From contig FN647863.1 of the NCBI GenBank assembly GCA_000310025.1, forward strand, positions 281,436-345,435: a stretch of 64,000 nucleotides of DNA, read 5' to 3'. This document shows, piece by piece, positions 1-12,135 of this stretch (positions are counted from its first letter, which is position 1; the number at the start of each line of letters is the position of its first letter). The notes under the pieces were generated by a model. It saw only the letters and a program-made list of their open reading frames with translations. It did no database searches and had not been told where the DNA came from. Both the position numbers and the translations under genes were made by a program. This DNA comes from Ectocarpus siliculosus. Taxonomy: Eukaryota > Sar > Phaeophyceae > Ectocarpales > Ectocarpaceae.

Positions 1-80
1 GGTAGTGGCAGGGAGGGAGAGGGAAGGAGAGGGAGAGAGAGGGAAGGAGAGGGAAGGAGGGGGAGAGAGAGGGAGAGAAA
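1..80. repeat. Purine-rich GGGA/GA low-complexity tract
   Basis: GGGAGAGA and GGGAAGGA motifs repeat through the first 80 bases. It probably lies in a downstream intron or the 3' region of the exonuclease gene. No coding motif is visible from here to base 640. Confidence 0.7.
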
Positions 81-644
81 AAGATGAGGAGGTGCAGTGA
101 GGCCAACCGAGAGACAAGTCAAAAACAAAGATGCACAGAAAGAGACAGAGAGCGAGACACACACCTGAACAGACGGTTAGCCAGCGTCTGCATAAAAAAA
201 AAAGAAGGGAATGTGACTTGACTTGAGAGCCTTCGAGCGTCTGCGGTAGCAGACAAGCGCAGACACGACACACCGTCTTATCCCAAGCTTGCCGAGAACA
301 CCTTACCCGCTGCGGTGCGAGCCTTGTCTGCGACAGCTTTTTGTATCTAAGCACCGAGGTCTCGGTAGGAGCTCAAAACTTCATGGACGAACATCAGACC
401 ACCCCCCCTGCTTTTTTTCCCACCCCGTCTTACCCTATCGCCATCCCGCCCCCCCCCCCACACGCCTTAGGCGATAGGATAGATGGGCTAGGAAAAGCAC
501 TACAGAGCCACCTTTGGCAAAGTAGGAAGGGACGGCTGGCCATCGGTGATCGGTCGTGCGGGAACAATGCTCCGTCCTCTCGAGGACGCGTGGTCAAAAA
601 AGGCAAAGCAAACCATGAGAGTACGCCCACCCCCGCCCCCCCAC

Positions 645-1655
645 CTTGAGGGCCGACAAGTCGTTGTTGAGCGCGTGGCCGATGATGACCGTGTGCGGAC
701 AGCAGATGCGCGAAATAGCGACTTGCGCGTGCCTGTATCACGTGCAGGGACGATTGACGGGGCAACAAAATACGAACGGCTTTGACAACGAAAATATATA
801 TATATGTGTGTAAAATAATTATATACGTGTGTGTTCTTGTATTAAATTAACTCATTTTTGGGTTTTCGAGGACAAATAGCCAAGGTTTTCGAGGTGATGC
901 CATCAACAAAAACAAACATTCACAAGGCGCCATCACTGTACAGCAGTCTAACCTGACAACCCTTCTTTATCCGAGATGCCACAGAACTACCTTCCAACTG
1001 CGAAGGCGTCACAAAGAAATCCCCCGCTCCTCCGAGTTTTTTGTTTTCGTCCTATTTTTTTCCGTCGAGATCGTTATTTTCCTTAGAACGCACCCCGATG
1101 TCATTTTCATCCGCAGATAAAGAGTCCGGGATGATAAACATGCAACAAGATTAGTGAGCTATTGCTGTATGTTGTCTTCTTGGTAATACCCCGCACCGTG
1201 AACACACCTTCCTCAACCTCCCTGACCCAACGTCCAAAAAAACGCCGGAATTATCCACAACAGAATATTGTAGAACGTCCCTGGAATCTTTCGTAGTTCT
1301 CAGCCCCCTCTTATCTCTCTTGCACGACGGTTTATTAGCAGTAGCAGGCACTACCTTCTTTTCTACGATTTCGCGAGCAGTCTAGATCAACATCTTTCGT
1401 ACTACCAGTTCGGACGTACCTGTGTGTGAACATGACGCCCTCCAAGTGCTCTGGGGCAACGCCGTGGATGTCAGTGCGCCAGTCAACTACGGGGTTACCC
1501 GGGCGCACGAGCGTGTCCATGAGCTTCTCCCCGTCCTCCCCCCTGACGATGCTCAGTCTCAACAGCTCCTTGCCGTTGCGTTCCTTGCTCAACGGATCCT
1601 GAGGTGCATGACCAGCGCGATAGTGACATACGGGAGGCGGAAGAGAGAGAGAGGG

Positions 1656-1689
<34 letters not shown>

Positions 1690-4392
1690 AGAGAGACTTG
1701 AGGGTCAACATTCTCTCGTCGAAGAAAAACCGCCGGAAATTGGTTGAGTCTGTGTCTTTTACACTACCGCAGCAGGAGGCAGGACAAACAACAGATCAAC
1801 CGAAGCGAGATACAAACAGCAACACATACGCGTACAAAACAAAACAGACATCGATACTCCTGCATCGTGTCGTACACCAGGTGTGGAACAGGGAAGCCAG
1901 CGGAGCAGCATGGCACACCGCCACCACCACCACCAATTCCACCAGCAACAGGAGCTAGAAACTACAGTAATCATAAGTCTTACCTCGCTCATGCACATCT
2001 CGCAATCCAGGGCTATGACCTGGGGCAGGCCGGGGCAGGAATCTCCGCAGGGGGACGCCGTTACCCAAGTCGCGTCGGTCTCGAAGCTGTAGTTCTTGGC
2101 GAATTTAGGGTGAGCACGAGTGCGCTCTACGAGACCCTGTTTTTTCGTTAAAAAAGAAGAAAAATACATGATCGGAATACTGCGATATGCAGCTCTGCAA
2201 CAATTGCGCGAATGCGGTTCAAACTGGGAGTTGGTAGCTTCTGCTCCATGAGTAGTGTTTGTTCGACAACCTGTCCTATTTGCCGTCTCTTCCTCTACAC
2301 AGGCTTTCAGGGACGACAACGAAAGGCCCGGGGTCTGATTGCAACAGACATATGGGACATCAATCTGCGGACTTGAGTGGGAGCCCTGAAACTACCACCT
2401 TGGCAACCTCCCCATCACCTGCCAAACATCAGCCTTCGGGTGAGGAATGCTCGCCGGAGCAACCACCGCTGCCACCGCCGCGGGCTTCTCCTCCTTGTCC
2501 TTGTCCGCCGCCGCCACGAACGGGCTGATGGGAAGACCGTCGAAAATCCCGGCACCTGCTGCCGCCGCAGCAGCAGCCGGGGTCTCTGACCGGCCGCGCT
2601 TTCTCTTCCGTCGAGACGAAGGGCTCTCGGTGGCTGCTCCCCCGTCTACCGCCGTCGGCGCCGGTACCGCCTGCACAGCGGCTGGCGGCGGCGGAGGCGG
2701 TGCGAACGGAAGCATCGGCATCACCGCGGCGGCAGGGGCCGCAACGGCGGCAACGTCGACCGCGGGGGCGACCGGCGAGGACGCCGGCTTGCGCTTCTTG
2801 GACTTCGGCGCGGTGGCGGCTGCCGCCCCCGCCGCCGCCGCCACGGCTACCGGCGAGGCCGGCGGGGGCACAACGGCAGCAGGCGGCACCGTTGCCGTCG
2901 GCGGCTTGGCGTGCCCTCTCGTTCCCCCGAACCCGCCCCTCTCGACGCCCTGGTGCAGGTACGGGCACAGCGCGCCAACCTGGCAGCCCTTCTTCTTGTT
3001 GAAGAACGAGCATACCCTGGTCGTAGGACGCGAGGCCGTCGCGGGCAGCGGAGGCGTCGCCGGCGTTGACATCTTGGGCATTTGTCGGAACACCGGGAGC
3101 GGCAGGCCCCCTACGGCCCCAGCCGGAGCTGGCGTTGCAGCCGGGGCGGGAGAAGCTGTTACGTCCGGCAAGGCGTTCGGAGCACGATAAACGAAACCGC
3201 ATTGAGAGGCAGGTGTCGCAGGGACAAGGGGTCATCGGCCGCTTGGTGTCGGTGTCCACTACACGCGTGGGGGTGGTGGCAGGCGGTGCATGCACAGAAA
3301 AAACACCTTGAGCCTCGACACATGGGGACTAAACAGGGTCTTCTTTTTACGGGCTTCCTTACACAGTAGTTATAAAATACATCATACATACAAAGTACTT
3401 GATCATCTTGTCTTACCTGGTGTTGGAGCCGGTACGGCACTAGGGGCGGCCGCAGGCGCCGCCTTCTTCTTGTTCTTCCGCTTTTTTTTCTTCGAGACAG
3501 GGAGAGCGGGGGCGGCGGGGGCGGCGGCGGCCGCCACAGGAGTAGGTGCTGCGGGGCCCGGGGCAACCGCGGGAGCAAGAGGAGTCGGCGCCAAGGCCAG
3601 CGGAGGCGAGGGGTTCGCGGCACGTGCAGCAGCAGCGAGCGCGGCAGCGCTTGCAGCAGCGGCGGCAGCGTTCGCCGCGTTGGCGTTTGCCGTGGCCAGG
3701 GCGGCCGCCGCCTCCGCCTTTCTCGCCGCCTTTTCGCGAAACGCTTGCTTCTTTGCCTTGGTCGTGGACAGGGTTTGGCCTGCAGCCACCGCCACGGGCA
3801 CAGGGGTACCCGCGGGGGTAGGTGTGGGTGCTGCGGGCGGCGCCACAGGTGCTGGTGCTGGTGCTGGCGCTGGCGCTGCTGCTGGTGTGGTCGCTGCTGC
3901 GGCGGCTGCTGCCTCCCTTGCTTCTCTCTCCTTCTTGGCCTTTTTCTTGGCTTTCTTCTTCGCAGTTCCCTCCGCCTCCTCAGCCGCAGCCGAGTGACCG
4001 TTGGCCACCGGCGCTGGTGCTGGCGCTGGTGTGGTCTCTGCTGCTGCTGCGGCTGCTGCCTCCCTTGCCTCTCTCTCCTTCTTGGCCTTTTTCTTGGCTT
4101 TCTTCTTCGCTGCTCGCTCCGCCTCCTCAACCGTAGCCGAGTGACCATTGGCCGATGGCGGCGTCACCGAGGCGGCTGGTGTCGGCGTTGGGGTGGTCAG
4201 AGCTGCTGCCGCCGGCTTGGCCTTGGCGGCTGGCGGGGGCTGCGACTTGGCTGAAAGGCTGCCAGCAGTCGGCTGGTCGCCATGCAAAAACTTGCAGCTC
4301 GCCGCGTTCCTGCATCCCGCCGCAGAGGCATAGAAGGCGCACGGCTTCGGCCCGTCACCGTCTGACCTCACGAGCACATATCGGTTCGCCAT
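645..4392 (-). CDS. REXO1/Rex-like DEDD RNA exonuclease with two CCCH zinc fingers (3' end missing)
   Basis: Likely a 3'-5' RNA exonuclease. Exons on the minus strand are 4392-3417, 3155-2419, 2136-1984, 1598-1420 and 732-645; all junctions are GT-AG and the phases (1,0,0,2,0) agree. The ATG at 4392 opens MANRYVLVRSDG. Residues 18-37 and about 374-393 are both C-x8-C-x5-C-x3-H zinc fingers, which usually bind RNA. Between them is an Ala/Pro/Lys-rich linker with a duplicated AKKKAKKKAKKEREAREA block. The exonuclease domain starts near residue 580: motif I is IALDCEMC (D615, E617), followed by TLVRPGNPVVDWRTDIHG, and motif II is IIGHALNNDLSALK (D706). This order is typical of REXO1/Rex3/Rex1 proteins. 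Motif III (HD..EDA) was not found and probably lies beyond base 1. Recognition of family is strong; the exact orthologue is open. Confidence 0.85.
1641..1696. repeat. GA/CT microsatellite in an exonuclease intron
   Basis: An almost pure GA run sits between exon 3 and exon 4 of the exonuclease gene. In the transcript sense it is a CT run about 40 bases upstream of the exon 4 acceptor, so it may also act as a polypyrimidine tract (inference). Confidence 0.75.
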
Positions 4393-4610
4393 GATCGCAG
4401 TGCTAGAGAGGTACACAGAGAGCACCACAGAAAGCCCGCACAATGCTGGCGCTGCCTCGAAGTGATGGACATGTCCAGTCCATACGCATTTGAACCCAAA
4501 CGCCAAAACTGATGGAACTCCTGGGATTGGTTCCCACCAAGCGCTTGTTCCGGTTCGTGCCAACAGTAAAAGTAAGCGGCGGGATTTACGGCGGGATTTA
4601 CGCACCTCTT
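4393..4610 (-). other. Presumed 5' UTR/promoter region of the exonuclease gene
   Basis: The stretch upstream of the exonuclease ATG has no recognisable coding motif. It ends where the dispersed repeat at 4611 begins, so the native promoter region before repeat DNA is only about 200 bp. No TATA box or other defined site can be supported. Confidence 0.35.
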
Positions 4611-6829
4611 TTTTAATAATTACACACACAGAAAGACTACCCATTCGAGATATACCCACAGTCGAACGGGATGTGGTGGAGTCTTTTCAGTGAGTGGAGG
4701 AAAACCGGCTGGGTACTGGACTTATTTCGATTCTATACATGGTGCTACGTACAAAAACGTCTGTAGGTAACTTACATTTTACAATACATCTGATGTAGTT
4801 CTCTACTGGGTCAACGACAAAATATCGGGGAGAATCCCTCCGTTGTGTCGTGTATTATTGTAAAATGTAGGGAAAACGACCCAACAGGGTATACCCTGGT
4901 CGAAAAGCGACACACCTGGGTACACAGTCATTAACAGCAGTAAATGCATTCATATGATTGTCAGCGCCCAATTTCACCCCGGTACGTCCGAAAAGGCGCA
5001 GGGTATACCCTGCTGTGTCTACTTTTCTCACCAACTGTACCCTGTTTTCGGAAGTGTACCCTGACCTGACGGGAAATGAGACCCATTCATCAATCATTTC
5101 CCCCGCAGGAATCTTCTCAACTCCTTTTCCTCTCCAACCATGGGGTACCAAACGGCTAATCTTCCCACCCAATAACAACCATGGCAACGCGGCAGGAATC
5201 AGTTTCCGCCCCTACCAAATAACACCAACCATTAACTCTTCCGCTCTAAATCAACAATGGCCGGGCACTACCCCAGCACAGTTGTTCCGTTTGGAAACAT
5301 GCACACGTGTACAATACCCCGTGCACCACTGCTTGCTGCACTCTACTATCTATATGCGACATGCACGGGTCACGCTACGAAAGCGAGACCGATCCAGCAT
5401 GGTTGACATGCATATATATATATGCATGTATATATGCATGTATGGACACAGCACTACACGGGTAACGTTGGGCGCCGCCACTCCCTCCTGCCTGTGCCGT
5501 GTGTGCGTGGGTGTGTTGTCTGTTGTGTCTCAATTGGCGATGTGTTTCTTGCTTGAACTACTACTACTGCGGTAACAGCAGCGGTCGCGCTTACCAGCCG
5601 ACCAAGCCGACCAACCAATCAATGTATGTAGTAAGAAGACGTCAGGCTTCAGCGGGATGAGCCGATGAAATACACACCGAGCACAGGGAGAGTGATTGAG
5701 TTGGACGACACAGTCCTGCTGCTAGAGTTGTTAGCACTCGCTACTCCTTCCATGATTGTTGTCAAGGGCGTGTCTGTGTGTGGTGTTGCTGCCTCTCTCC
5801 TCCGCCCGCTCAGCGCAGCGCCACACATCATGGGCACATGCATAAATATATATGCATGTCAACCATGCTGGATCGGTCTCGCTTGACCCGTGCATGTCGT
5901 ATATAGATAGACTGCAGCAAGCAGTGGTGCACGGGGTATTGTACGCGTGTGCATGTTTCCAAACGGAACAACTGTGCTGGGGTAGTGCCCGGCCATTGTT
6001 GATTTAGAGCGGAAGATTTGATGGTTGGTGTTGTTTGGCAGGGGCGGAAACTGATCCCTGCCGCGTTGCCATGGTTGTTATTGGGTGGGAAGATTCGCCG
6101 TTTGGTACCCCATGGTTGGAGAGGAAAAGGAGTTGAGAAGATTCCTGCGGGGGAAATGATTGATGAATGGGTCTCATTTCCCGTCAGGTCAGGGTACACT
6201 TCCGAAAACAGGGTACAGTTGGTGAGAAAAGTAGACACAGCAGGGTATACCCTGCGCCTTTTCGGACGTACCGGGGTGAAATTGGGCGCTGACCAATCAT
6301 ATGAATGCATTTACTGCTGTTAATGACTGTGTACCCAGGTGTGTCGCTTTTCGACCAGGGTATACCCTGTTGTGTCGTTTTCCCTAAAATGTATCCTTCA
6401 CAGGGGACACGGCGCAGCGTTTATTGACAGCTTAGGAATAGTATGTAGAATTCATTGCTAATCTGTCTCTGACTCTTTTCTATGATAGAGATGGATTCGT
6501 TGTGTCATATTAAGAAAAAAAAAAAAATCATGGAAGATGGAACGAAGTCTTACAGCAGTACATCACTCGTTTTTGAAATCATCTACAGATTTTTTAATTT
6601 CACGGACAATAGGTGTTTCCCGCCGTTTTTTGAATATACAAAACGTATTTGATCCTTTGGGGTAACGCATCATCAGTGATGCTTACAGTAGATGAGAATG
6701 GTACACCTGGTGCATGGGAGGTAGGGAATAGCAGTCAGTTTTATCATGTTAGTTTGTTTCTTGTTGTGTTTGGTGTTGGTAAACACCATCAGTAGAGCAT
6801 GGAAAGTTTTCAAATGATATTCATCCAAT
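4611..6829. repeat. Dispersed repeat, copy A (interrupted)
   Basis: Positions 4611-4869 and 6385-6829 match 15680-16312 closely: both share CCCATTCGAGATA, ACGGGATGTGGTGGAGTC, GGAGAATCCCTCCGTTGTGT and the tail GAAAGTTTTCAAATGATAT. Copy A is split by the Mutator-like element at 4870-6384. Without the insert it is about 0.7 kb. No shared open frame survives in both copies, so it is probably a non-coding or fossil element of unknown class. Confidence 0.8.
4870..6384. mobile_element. Mutator-like (MULE/foldback) element with long terminal inverted repeats
   Basis: A 1,515-bp element begins GGGAAAACGAC and ends GTCGTTTTCCC. The two arms, about 4870-5435 and 5836-6384, are near-perfect inverted copies, so both arms show the same peptide-like frame. 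The centre (5436-5835) is about 400 bp and has no transposase motif. A 9-bp target duplication TAAAATGTA flanks it (4861-4869 and 6385-6393). The paralogue at 15937-15945 has a single TAAAATATA and no insert. Nine-bp duplications with very long TIRs are typical of non-autonomous Mutator-like elements. Class assignment is inference; the insertion itself is directly shown. Confidence 0.85.
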
Positions 6830-9172
6830 CAATGTGGCGGTATGCAACACGTGTAGCACCCTCCACGTCCGTGCCGAAAAATCAAAGGGAGGGGGAAGAG
6901 CGCATAGAACATGGATTATGATCGTGACCACAATATTGAAATTGTTACCTTCAGGAGAACGTCCAGCTTTCGTTTGAAAACACGCGCACACAGAGTTGGC
7001 TCGATCGAACTCTGTCTGTCCATCGTGGAGGTGTTCCTTGATCTCCGACCACTCCTATGTCGTGTGTGGTATAGGAAACGGTTGAACGGTAGGTAGGGTG
7101 GAAATCATGACTGGGTTGGAGGGAAGTACAATAAAAGAGTTGTTCAATGCGAGGAAAAAAACGACGCACGTATCTGAGCGCATACATACGCGCGAGAGGG
7201 AATAACGCTGGTACAAATGAACGGTCCAAATAATGTAAAAATCTCAGGCGTCGCCAAACGACGCATGATGTTTCGGTACTACTGTATACACATGACTCAC
7301 GGTGTTGCATGTGGCGGTGACGAAGTAAGACGGATGGTCGAGATGTCGCAAAATGGTCATGGTTCCGGTAAGTTTCTTGGATTGGTCAGCAAATCCACCG
7401 CTGAAGCTCGACGGAATGATGATACGATCGGCGGCCGGAGATAGGTTCCCCGTTGCCCGGGGATCCGTAAAGCCGCCGACTTGAGGGGTACAGAGGTGCG
7501 GTACTTTCTTGGTTGAAGGCGTGGAATGTCAGACGCTGATCCTCGGTGCAACTGAAGACGATGGAGAAATCGTTCTCCAATGGACCAAGCTGTTTGAAAC
7601 GAGGTTCTCTGGCCAATAACTGCGTTAGCCTTTGTGCGAGAGTAACTTTGTGCCCGATAGTGCTCTTTAGATCACGGTGCCAACCAGATACTACCCTCCG
7701 GGGAAAGCAAGACATACATCAAAGGAAGTCGTCCCTGTCGCACGCGGAAGTCTTGTTTGCCTCTCCAGTGAGAGTTCTGGTCATTGCTGTTCTGTCTTTC
7801 CGCATAAACACCGTTGGAGGTTGTATCGACGGCGACGATTTCGGATGAAGGCGCTCCCTGGGACGTGAAAGCCAGGGGATTGAACATGACGTTGGAAGCC
7901 CGCCTAAGAACATTTGTGGAAGAGAAGAATGGAAGGAAAAGAGGGATTGTGCGACGACATTGTGTGCAACGGGTCCGTGTCTAAAACGAAATGCCGATGT
8001 ATGTACAATTTCTAGGGATTAGGATGAAACTCGGACGGTATGGAGGACTCGCTGAATAGATAAAATACTGATAACGAGCACGCGAGGGCGCTATGTACCT
8101 ATTGCTCACGGTCGATCTCAGCCGCCCGAGATATGGTGAAACACACACACACGCAAGGCAGTTCCGAATTTTTGCATGACATGCTCATCCAAGTGACCGG
8201 CGTAGTTGGGGTCGTGCAGTAGCCTTTGTACGTTTGAATGCGTGCTCTCCCTGGCAGAATTATAAGTTCTGCAAGGTCAACGCAACTATGCATGGCATGG
8301 CAGAAAAACATATATATATTGGTGTATGGTAGTGGTAGACGTAGATTCTAAAAAGAAAAACGCACGTGGATAAAGTACAGGACGTCAATATTTCCATATC
8401 GGCGGGCACCAATCATGGGTGAGCATAAAATAAATTTGCTTCCATCGTAAGGCTCGTGCTTGTGATGGACACAGGACCTGTGCAAAAGTTCCCTTCTTGC
8501 GATGCCAAAGACATCCTAACGGCACACAGAAAAACTTTGCTCCCGCCTTCGTGTTACAATTCCAAATCGACAACAGCAACATCATATCAGCAAGAACATC
8601 AAGCAGTTGCAGACCGGGAGTGCAGGGCTCTCTGTTACACTAATGACACACGCCGCTGCTCTCTGTCACGCATTCTGCTGTACCTCTCGGTTGGCATGTG
8701 GTAACAATGAACCGTAGGTGACACAAGATACCACACCCCCTGTGGGACGGACTGTAGATGCTCTAGAGCAGAAACAACGGTGCTGCCGAGTAATGGCGGC
8801 GTTGGAAACAACCGTCTCATCCTCAGCTTTCCGGAAACTTGACGCACCCTACATACATTTTCCACGGACAGGGTAGTCTTCTTGCTGAACTTCATCAACC
8901 CACCTACATACAACGCCCAGCAACCACATTCGTGCCGCAGACAACGGCCTCGGTACTGGTCAAGAGCTACAATCTGCAGGGTCAGTCATGAAATTCGCTA
9001 CGAGTTGCATCTCTGCACCCTTTCCGGATCCTACCTTTCTTTGCCTCTCCCTGCTTCAAAAGGTTGGTGTCCTACCCGGGCAAGAACTAGGTGCATAGCA
9101 GTCTCTTCCCCACCCAAGACATTGGTCTAGAGCAACAACATATTTGAAAACATCTTCAAAGAACGGAATTTG
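6830..9172. other. 2.3-kb stretch without a recognisable gene
   Basis: Only short frames occur here. The most protein-like are two minus-strand frames at 7672-7887 and 7386-7715 (next entry). Nothing else could be matched to a family, and no repeat shared with the rest of the window was noticed. Confidence 0.4.
7386..7887 (-). CDS. Uncharacterised minus-strand reading frames (possible exons)
   Basis: Two overlapping open frames. The upstream one starts at ATG 7887 (MFNPLAFTSQGAPSSEIVAV) and stops near 7672. The second, open to 7386, holds RLTQLLAREPRFKQLGPLEN and FSIVFSCTEDQRLTFHAF. The composition is protein-like, but no family is recognised and no phase-consistent splice linking the two was established. 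It may be part of a gene, a decayed element or chance. Confidence 0.2.
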
Positions 9173-12135
9173 TCAAGCCGGTATATCAAATCGCGCTAGA
9201 AGTACGCCAGGCAGCCACGTTCGAAGAATGGAGTCCATCTCTTCGCGTATCTCCGCAGAAACTTCGTCCTCCCAGGTTCTGTTTGGGGCCTTACCTTGTC
9301 CACTAGGGTGAGGATCGCGATGAGCATCCTGCTGCCACTCTGGCAGGGTCGCGTGGATGTCTTCGATCCAGCGTGCGGGCAGCGTGAAACCCGCGAACGA
9401 TGCCCATCGGTAGTGCCAGCCTAGCGGGTCTCTCATAGCATCTTCGTACCAGAATATTTTGCTTCTGTCAGACAATTGCCCATCGAACAAGATGTGTCGA
9501 ATCGTGGTGAACTGGCAGATTTGCGGAAGTATCAACAACACGGCCTCGTCCAAAGACTTGACCAAGGACGGGTGACCGATGTTTTCTTCTTTGCGGCTGT
9601 TGACGTGAAAGTGGGTGCTGACGGCCACTGCACGAGGGTCCCTCATGGCCGCGAACTGGAGGGAATCATCTAGAAAGCAATAGCGCACAATGGTCGAGAT
9701 GATCGGGCGAAACCATCTAAGGGGTTAGGTTTCCGGGCCGTGCAAATCAGAGTCGCGCAGACCGACGAAAAAGGCATTACCCAATCCCTTACGATGGACG
9801 ATGAAAGCAGAATATGGGGGCAACTACTCGAGCAGCTCGGGGTTGGGTTTGATCGACCCGTGTGCCCATGCAGCAAGGTGTACCTGAATACTCGCACGAT
9901 GCTTCTTTCATACAGAGCCACACATCTGAGGCATTTTCCACAGGTCGTCCATTGACACTCCCGCATCCCTCCCCTACTTTGGCGATCCCCGCATCGTGTT
10001 TCCAGCGGCAGGACTCGGGAACAGGAAACGAGTGCTTGAAACGAGTCGAGGCAGCCACATCTACCCTGCATAATCAAGAGAGTTGAAACCCGCGAATAAA
10101 AACGTCAATTTGGGGTCGAGGCTCAACTTCGTATTTCATCACCACGTATCAACACCGCCCTTGCTTTGTTGCACACAGCAGGGGTACGCCACAGATATTT
10201 GTTTTTGCTATGAACACATACATACGTTGAATGACGCGCAACCCCCATGATAAAGGCTGACACACGTTGTACCTTTTGATCGCATAGGGCATAGATGCGC
10301 AGCACACGTCGGCCGTACTTACAGACCTACCGCAAACCAATTTGAATTAGCGCAGCTTTCGTACTACGCAGGCATGTACAGTAGCAGGACGCTTGGCACA
10401 GCACAGCGGGTCTTCCACACTTTCGACATTTCTGCTACATAAACCGCCATGGCGCCCATGAGTAGCCCGTGGGCAGCCCATGGGCGGCCAATGAGTGCCC
10501 TTCAACGGGGACCAGTGTACTCCTAAACCATCGATTATCGAACGGGCATTATAACGGCTAATAACCTTAACGCTGACCCTAACCCCAACCCCAAGCCCAC
10601 ACGATACGTGCTTGGTTGGCGCTGGGTGGCCAAGTTCTAGGTTGATGCGCCGATGGTATAGTTCTAGGTTGATATGCCGGTGGCGAAGTACTAGGTTGAA
10701 GCGCCCACGGTAGGCACTTCGAGGGCAGTTCGTGCTCGGTCGATGGGACCACCGACGGGTACTCAGAAGTTAAGCAAAACTGCCAGAAAAGCAGGGGGAG
10801 TTGCGGATATCGTACTGCTCTGGTGTGTCTCACTATCGATCAAGACGACACGCACCCGTTGATGGTTCGACGGTTGGTTTCACGTACAATAACACGAAAT
10901 ATCCCGATCTTCCACAATAGCAACCATGAGATAATTCTCGTTTTTGCTTAGGGTGGAGAATGTGCCCTTTCTTTTGTCCGCGCCCATCGCTCATAAAAAC
11001 ATAAAAGAAAACTTCTCCACACAACTCGTGTATCACACGTTGACCATGAACACTGTCAACCATGAGAAACCAGCGAGCCCGCACGAACTATGTACGCCCA
11101 TCACGCACAACGTTTATCTACGAAATCTTCTTTCGGTTACTACAGTACTTCATCCCCATGGCGAACTAGGATGAGCGGTCGCCCCGGCTCGTGTGCCGTG
11201 CAACACCGGTAGGCCATGCTTGGCGATTGCTTTTGGCTGTCATCACAACAGCAGTAGTGTGATTTTTGTGGTGTACGTGTCAACCCATCGCAGGAAAGAC
11301 GTCAATGGTGTTTGTTCATTATTGTTACCAACTTTGTTGCTTCACGATACTCAGCTGACGCACATATTTATCATCGACCCCCCAACCCATTTCCACGATT
11401 TTTCTCTGCAGTATTGGCACCACCGGCAAAGGTATTGTCTTGAGTATTGCGGGTGTGTTTGCTGCTTGATCATCGGAAATTGTGTCGTGATGGCGCGTTT
11501 GAATACCCCTCGGGCAAAGGCGCTAGTGAGTCCAATACCTCACGTTGATGACGAAAGGACAACGGCAGCTGACCCAACAGTCACAAGAAGCTCACAAGAG
11601 AGCATCCACATATCCACCCGTGTACACCTGGAGTATCTCTCTCCCAGCGCCAGCATATGCCCAATGGATAACCCCTCCAGATAGCGAACAGAGATATTTA
11701 CCTTTCCGCCGCCTGCGATTGAGTTTTTGAGATCGCTTGTTGCCCAAGAAACAACCCTGTGGACCTTTCTCTGTACTCTGTGTACCTTTTTTCTCCTATC
11801 TTATTTTCTTCCCGTTAATCTGGGTTCTTACCGCACTGTGAGGCAGGAAATAGAGAAGGACGAAACACGAATTCACTAATGGCAAGCCTACCTACGCCGC
11901 CCAATGCCGACCTGCTCCCCAGACGTGCTCACCTACTAATCCCTTCGCATGAGCAAAGCCCATCGCTTCCAGCCAAGCCTGGCTCAAACACTAATGTCAC
12001 GTTGGTAAGATGAGTCTCGTCGCGGGTGCGTTCGATGCGACATGTCTTATCCCCGTAGATGTGTTTCAAATGCTCACACGTATGCTCTAGGAGGCCATGT
12101 GCCCAGCTCCACGAGAATCTGGTACCGCTCTTGGG
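9173..12135 (-). CDS. PAPS-dependent sulfotransferase (5' exons unresolved)
   Basis: Transfers sulfate from PAPS to an acceptor, in brown algae possibly a cell-wall polysaccharide (inference). Exons are 12135-11933, 10065-9884 and 9669-9173, all GT-AG and in phase (2, then 1); together 882 nt, or 293 residues plus stop. The first visible exon opens with the 5'-phosphosulfate loop PKSGT, followed by RFSWSWAHGLLEHTCEHL. The last exon carries the 3'-phosphate site MRDPRAVAVS and the C-terminal block FWYEDAMRDPLGWHYRWASF seen in Sulfotransfer-family proteins. Several cysteines in the middle exon suggest a luminal, Golgi-type enzyme. The start codon and any signal anchor lie upstream and were not found; a hydrophobic stretch INVIAVAWLVVITFGSAV near 13.25 kb (minus) is one unproven candidate. 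Confidence 0.75.
10447..10505. repeat. Short palindromic decamer array (GCCCATGGGC type) in a sulfotransferase intron
   Basis: CATG/GTGG cores recur every 10 bases: CCATGGCGCC, CATGAGTAGC, CCGTGGGCAG, CCCATGGGCG. It lies inside the large intron 11932-10066 of the sulfotransferase gene. It is related to the array at 13868 and, more distantly, to the big arrays at 41.8 and 51.4 kb. Confidence 0.7.
10560..10715. repeat. Minisatellite of about 27 bp, AGGTTGA-type, copy 1
   Basis: A CCCTAACCCCAACCCCAAGCCC lead-in is followed by about four degenerate units built on CTAGGTTGATGCGCCGATGG. The same block recurs at 13730-13858, again beside a CCCATGGGC array. It lies in the sulfotransferase intron. 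Confidence 0.6.

Noticed and set aside
3290-4148. Long frames on both strands over the exonuclease exon 1
   Set aside because: The Ala/Lys/Pro repeats make all frames open. Only the frame with the CCCH finger and phase-matched splice sites is credible.
4855-6323. Matching frames on both strands at 4855-5187 and 6018-6323
   Set aside because: They are identical only because the two Mutator-like arms are inverted copies; no catalytic or structural motif is present.
10560-10600. Interstitial telomere (CCCTAA-like)
   Set aside because: Only one or two CCCTAA-like units, embedded in a minisatellite lead-in; too short to support.
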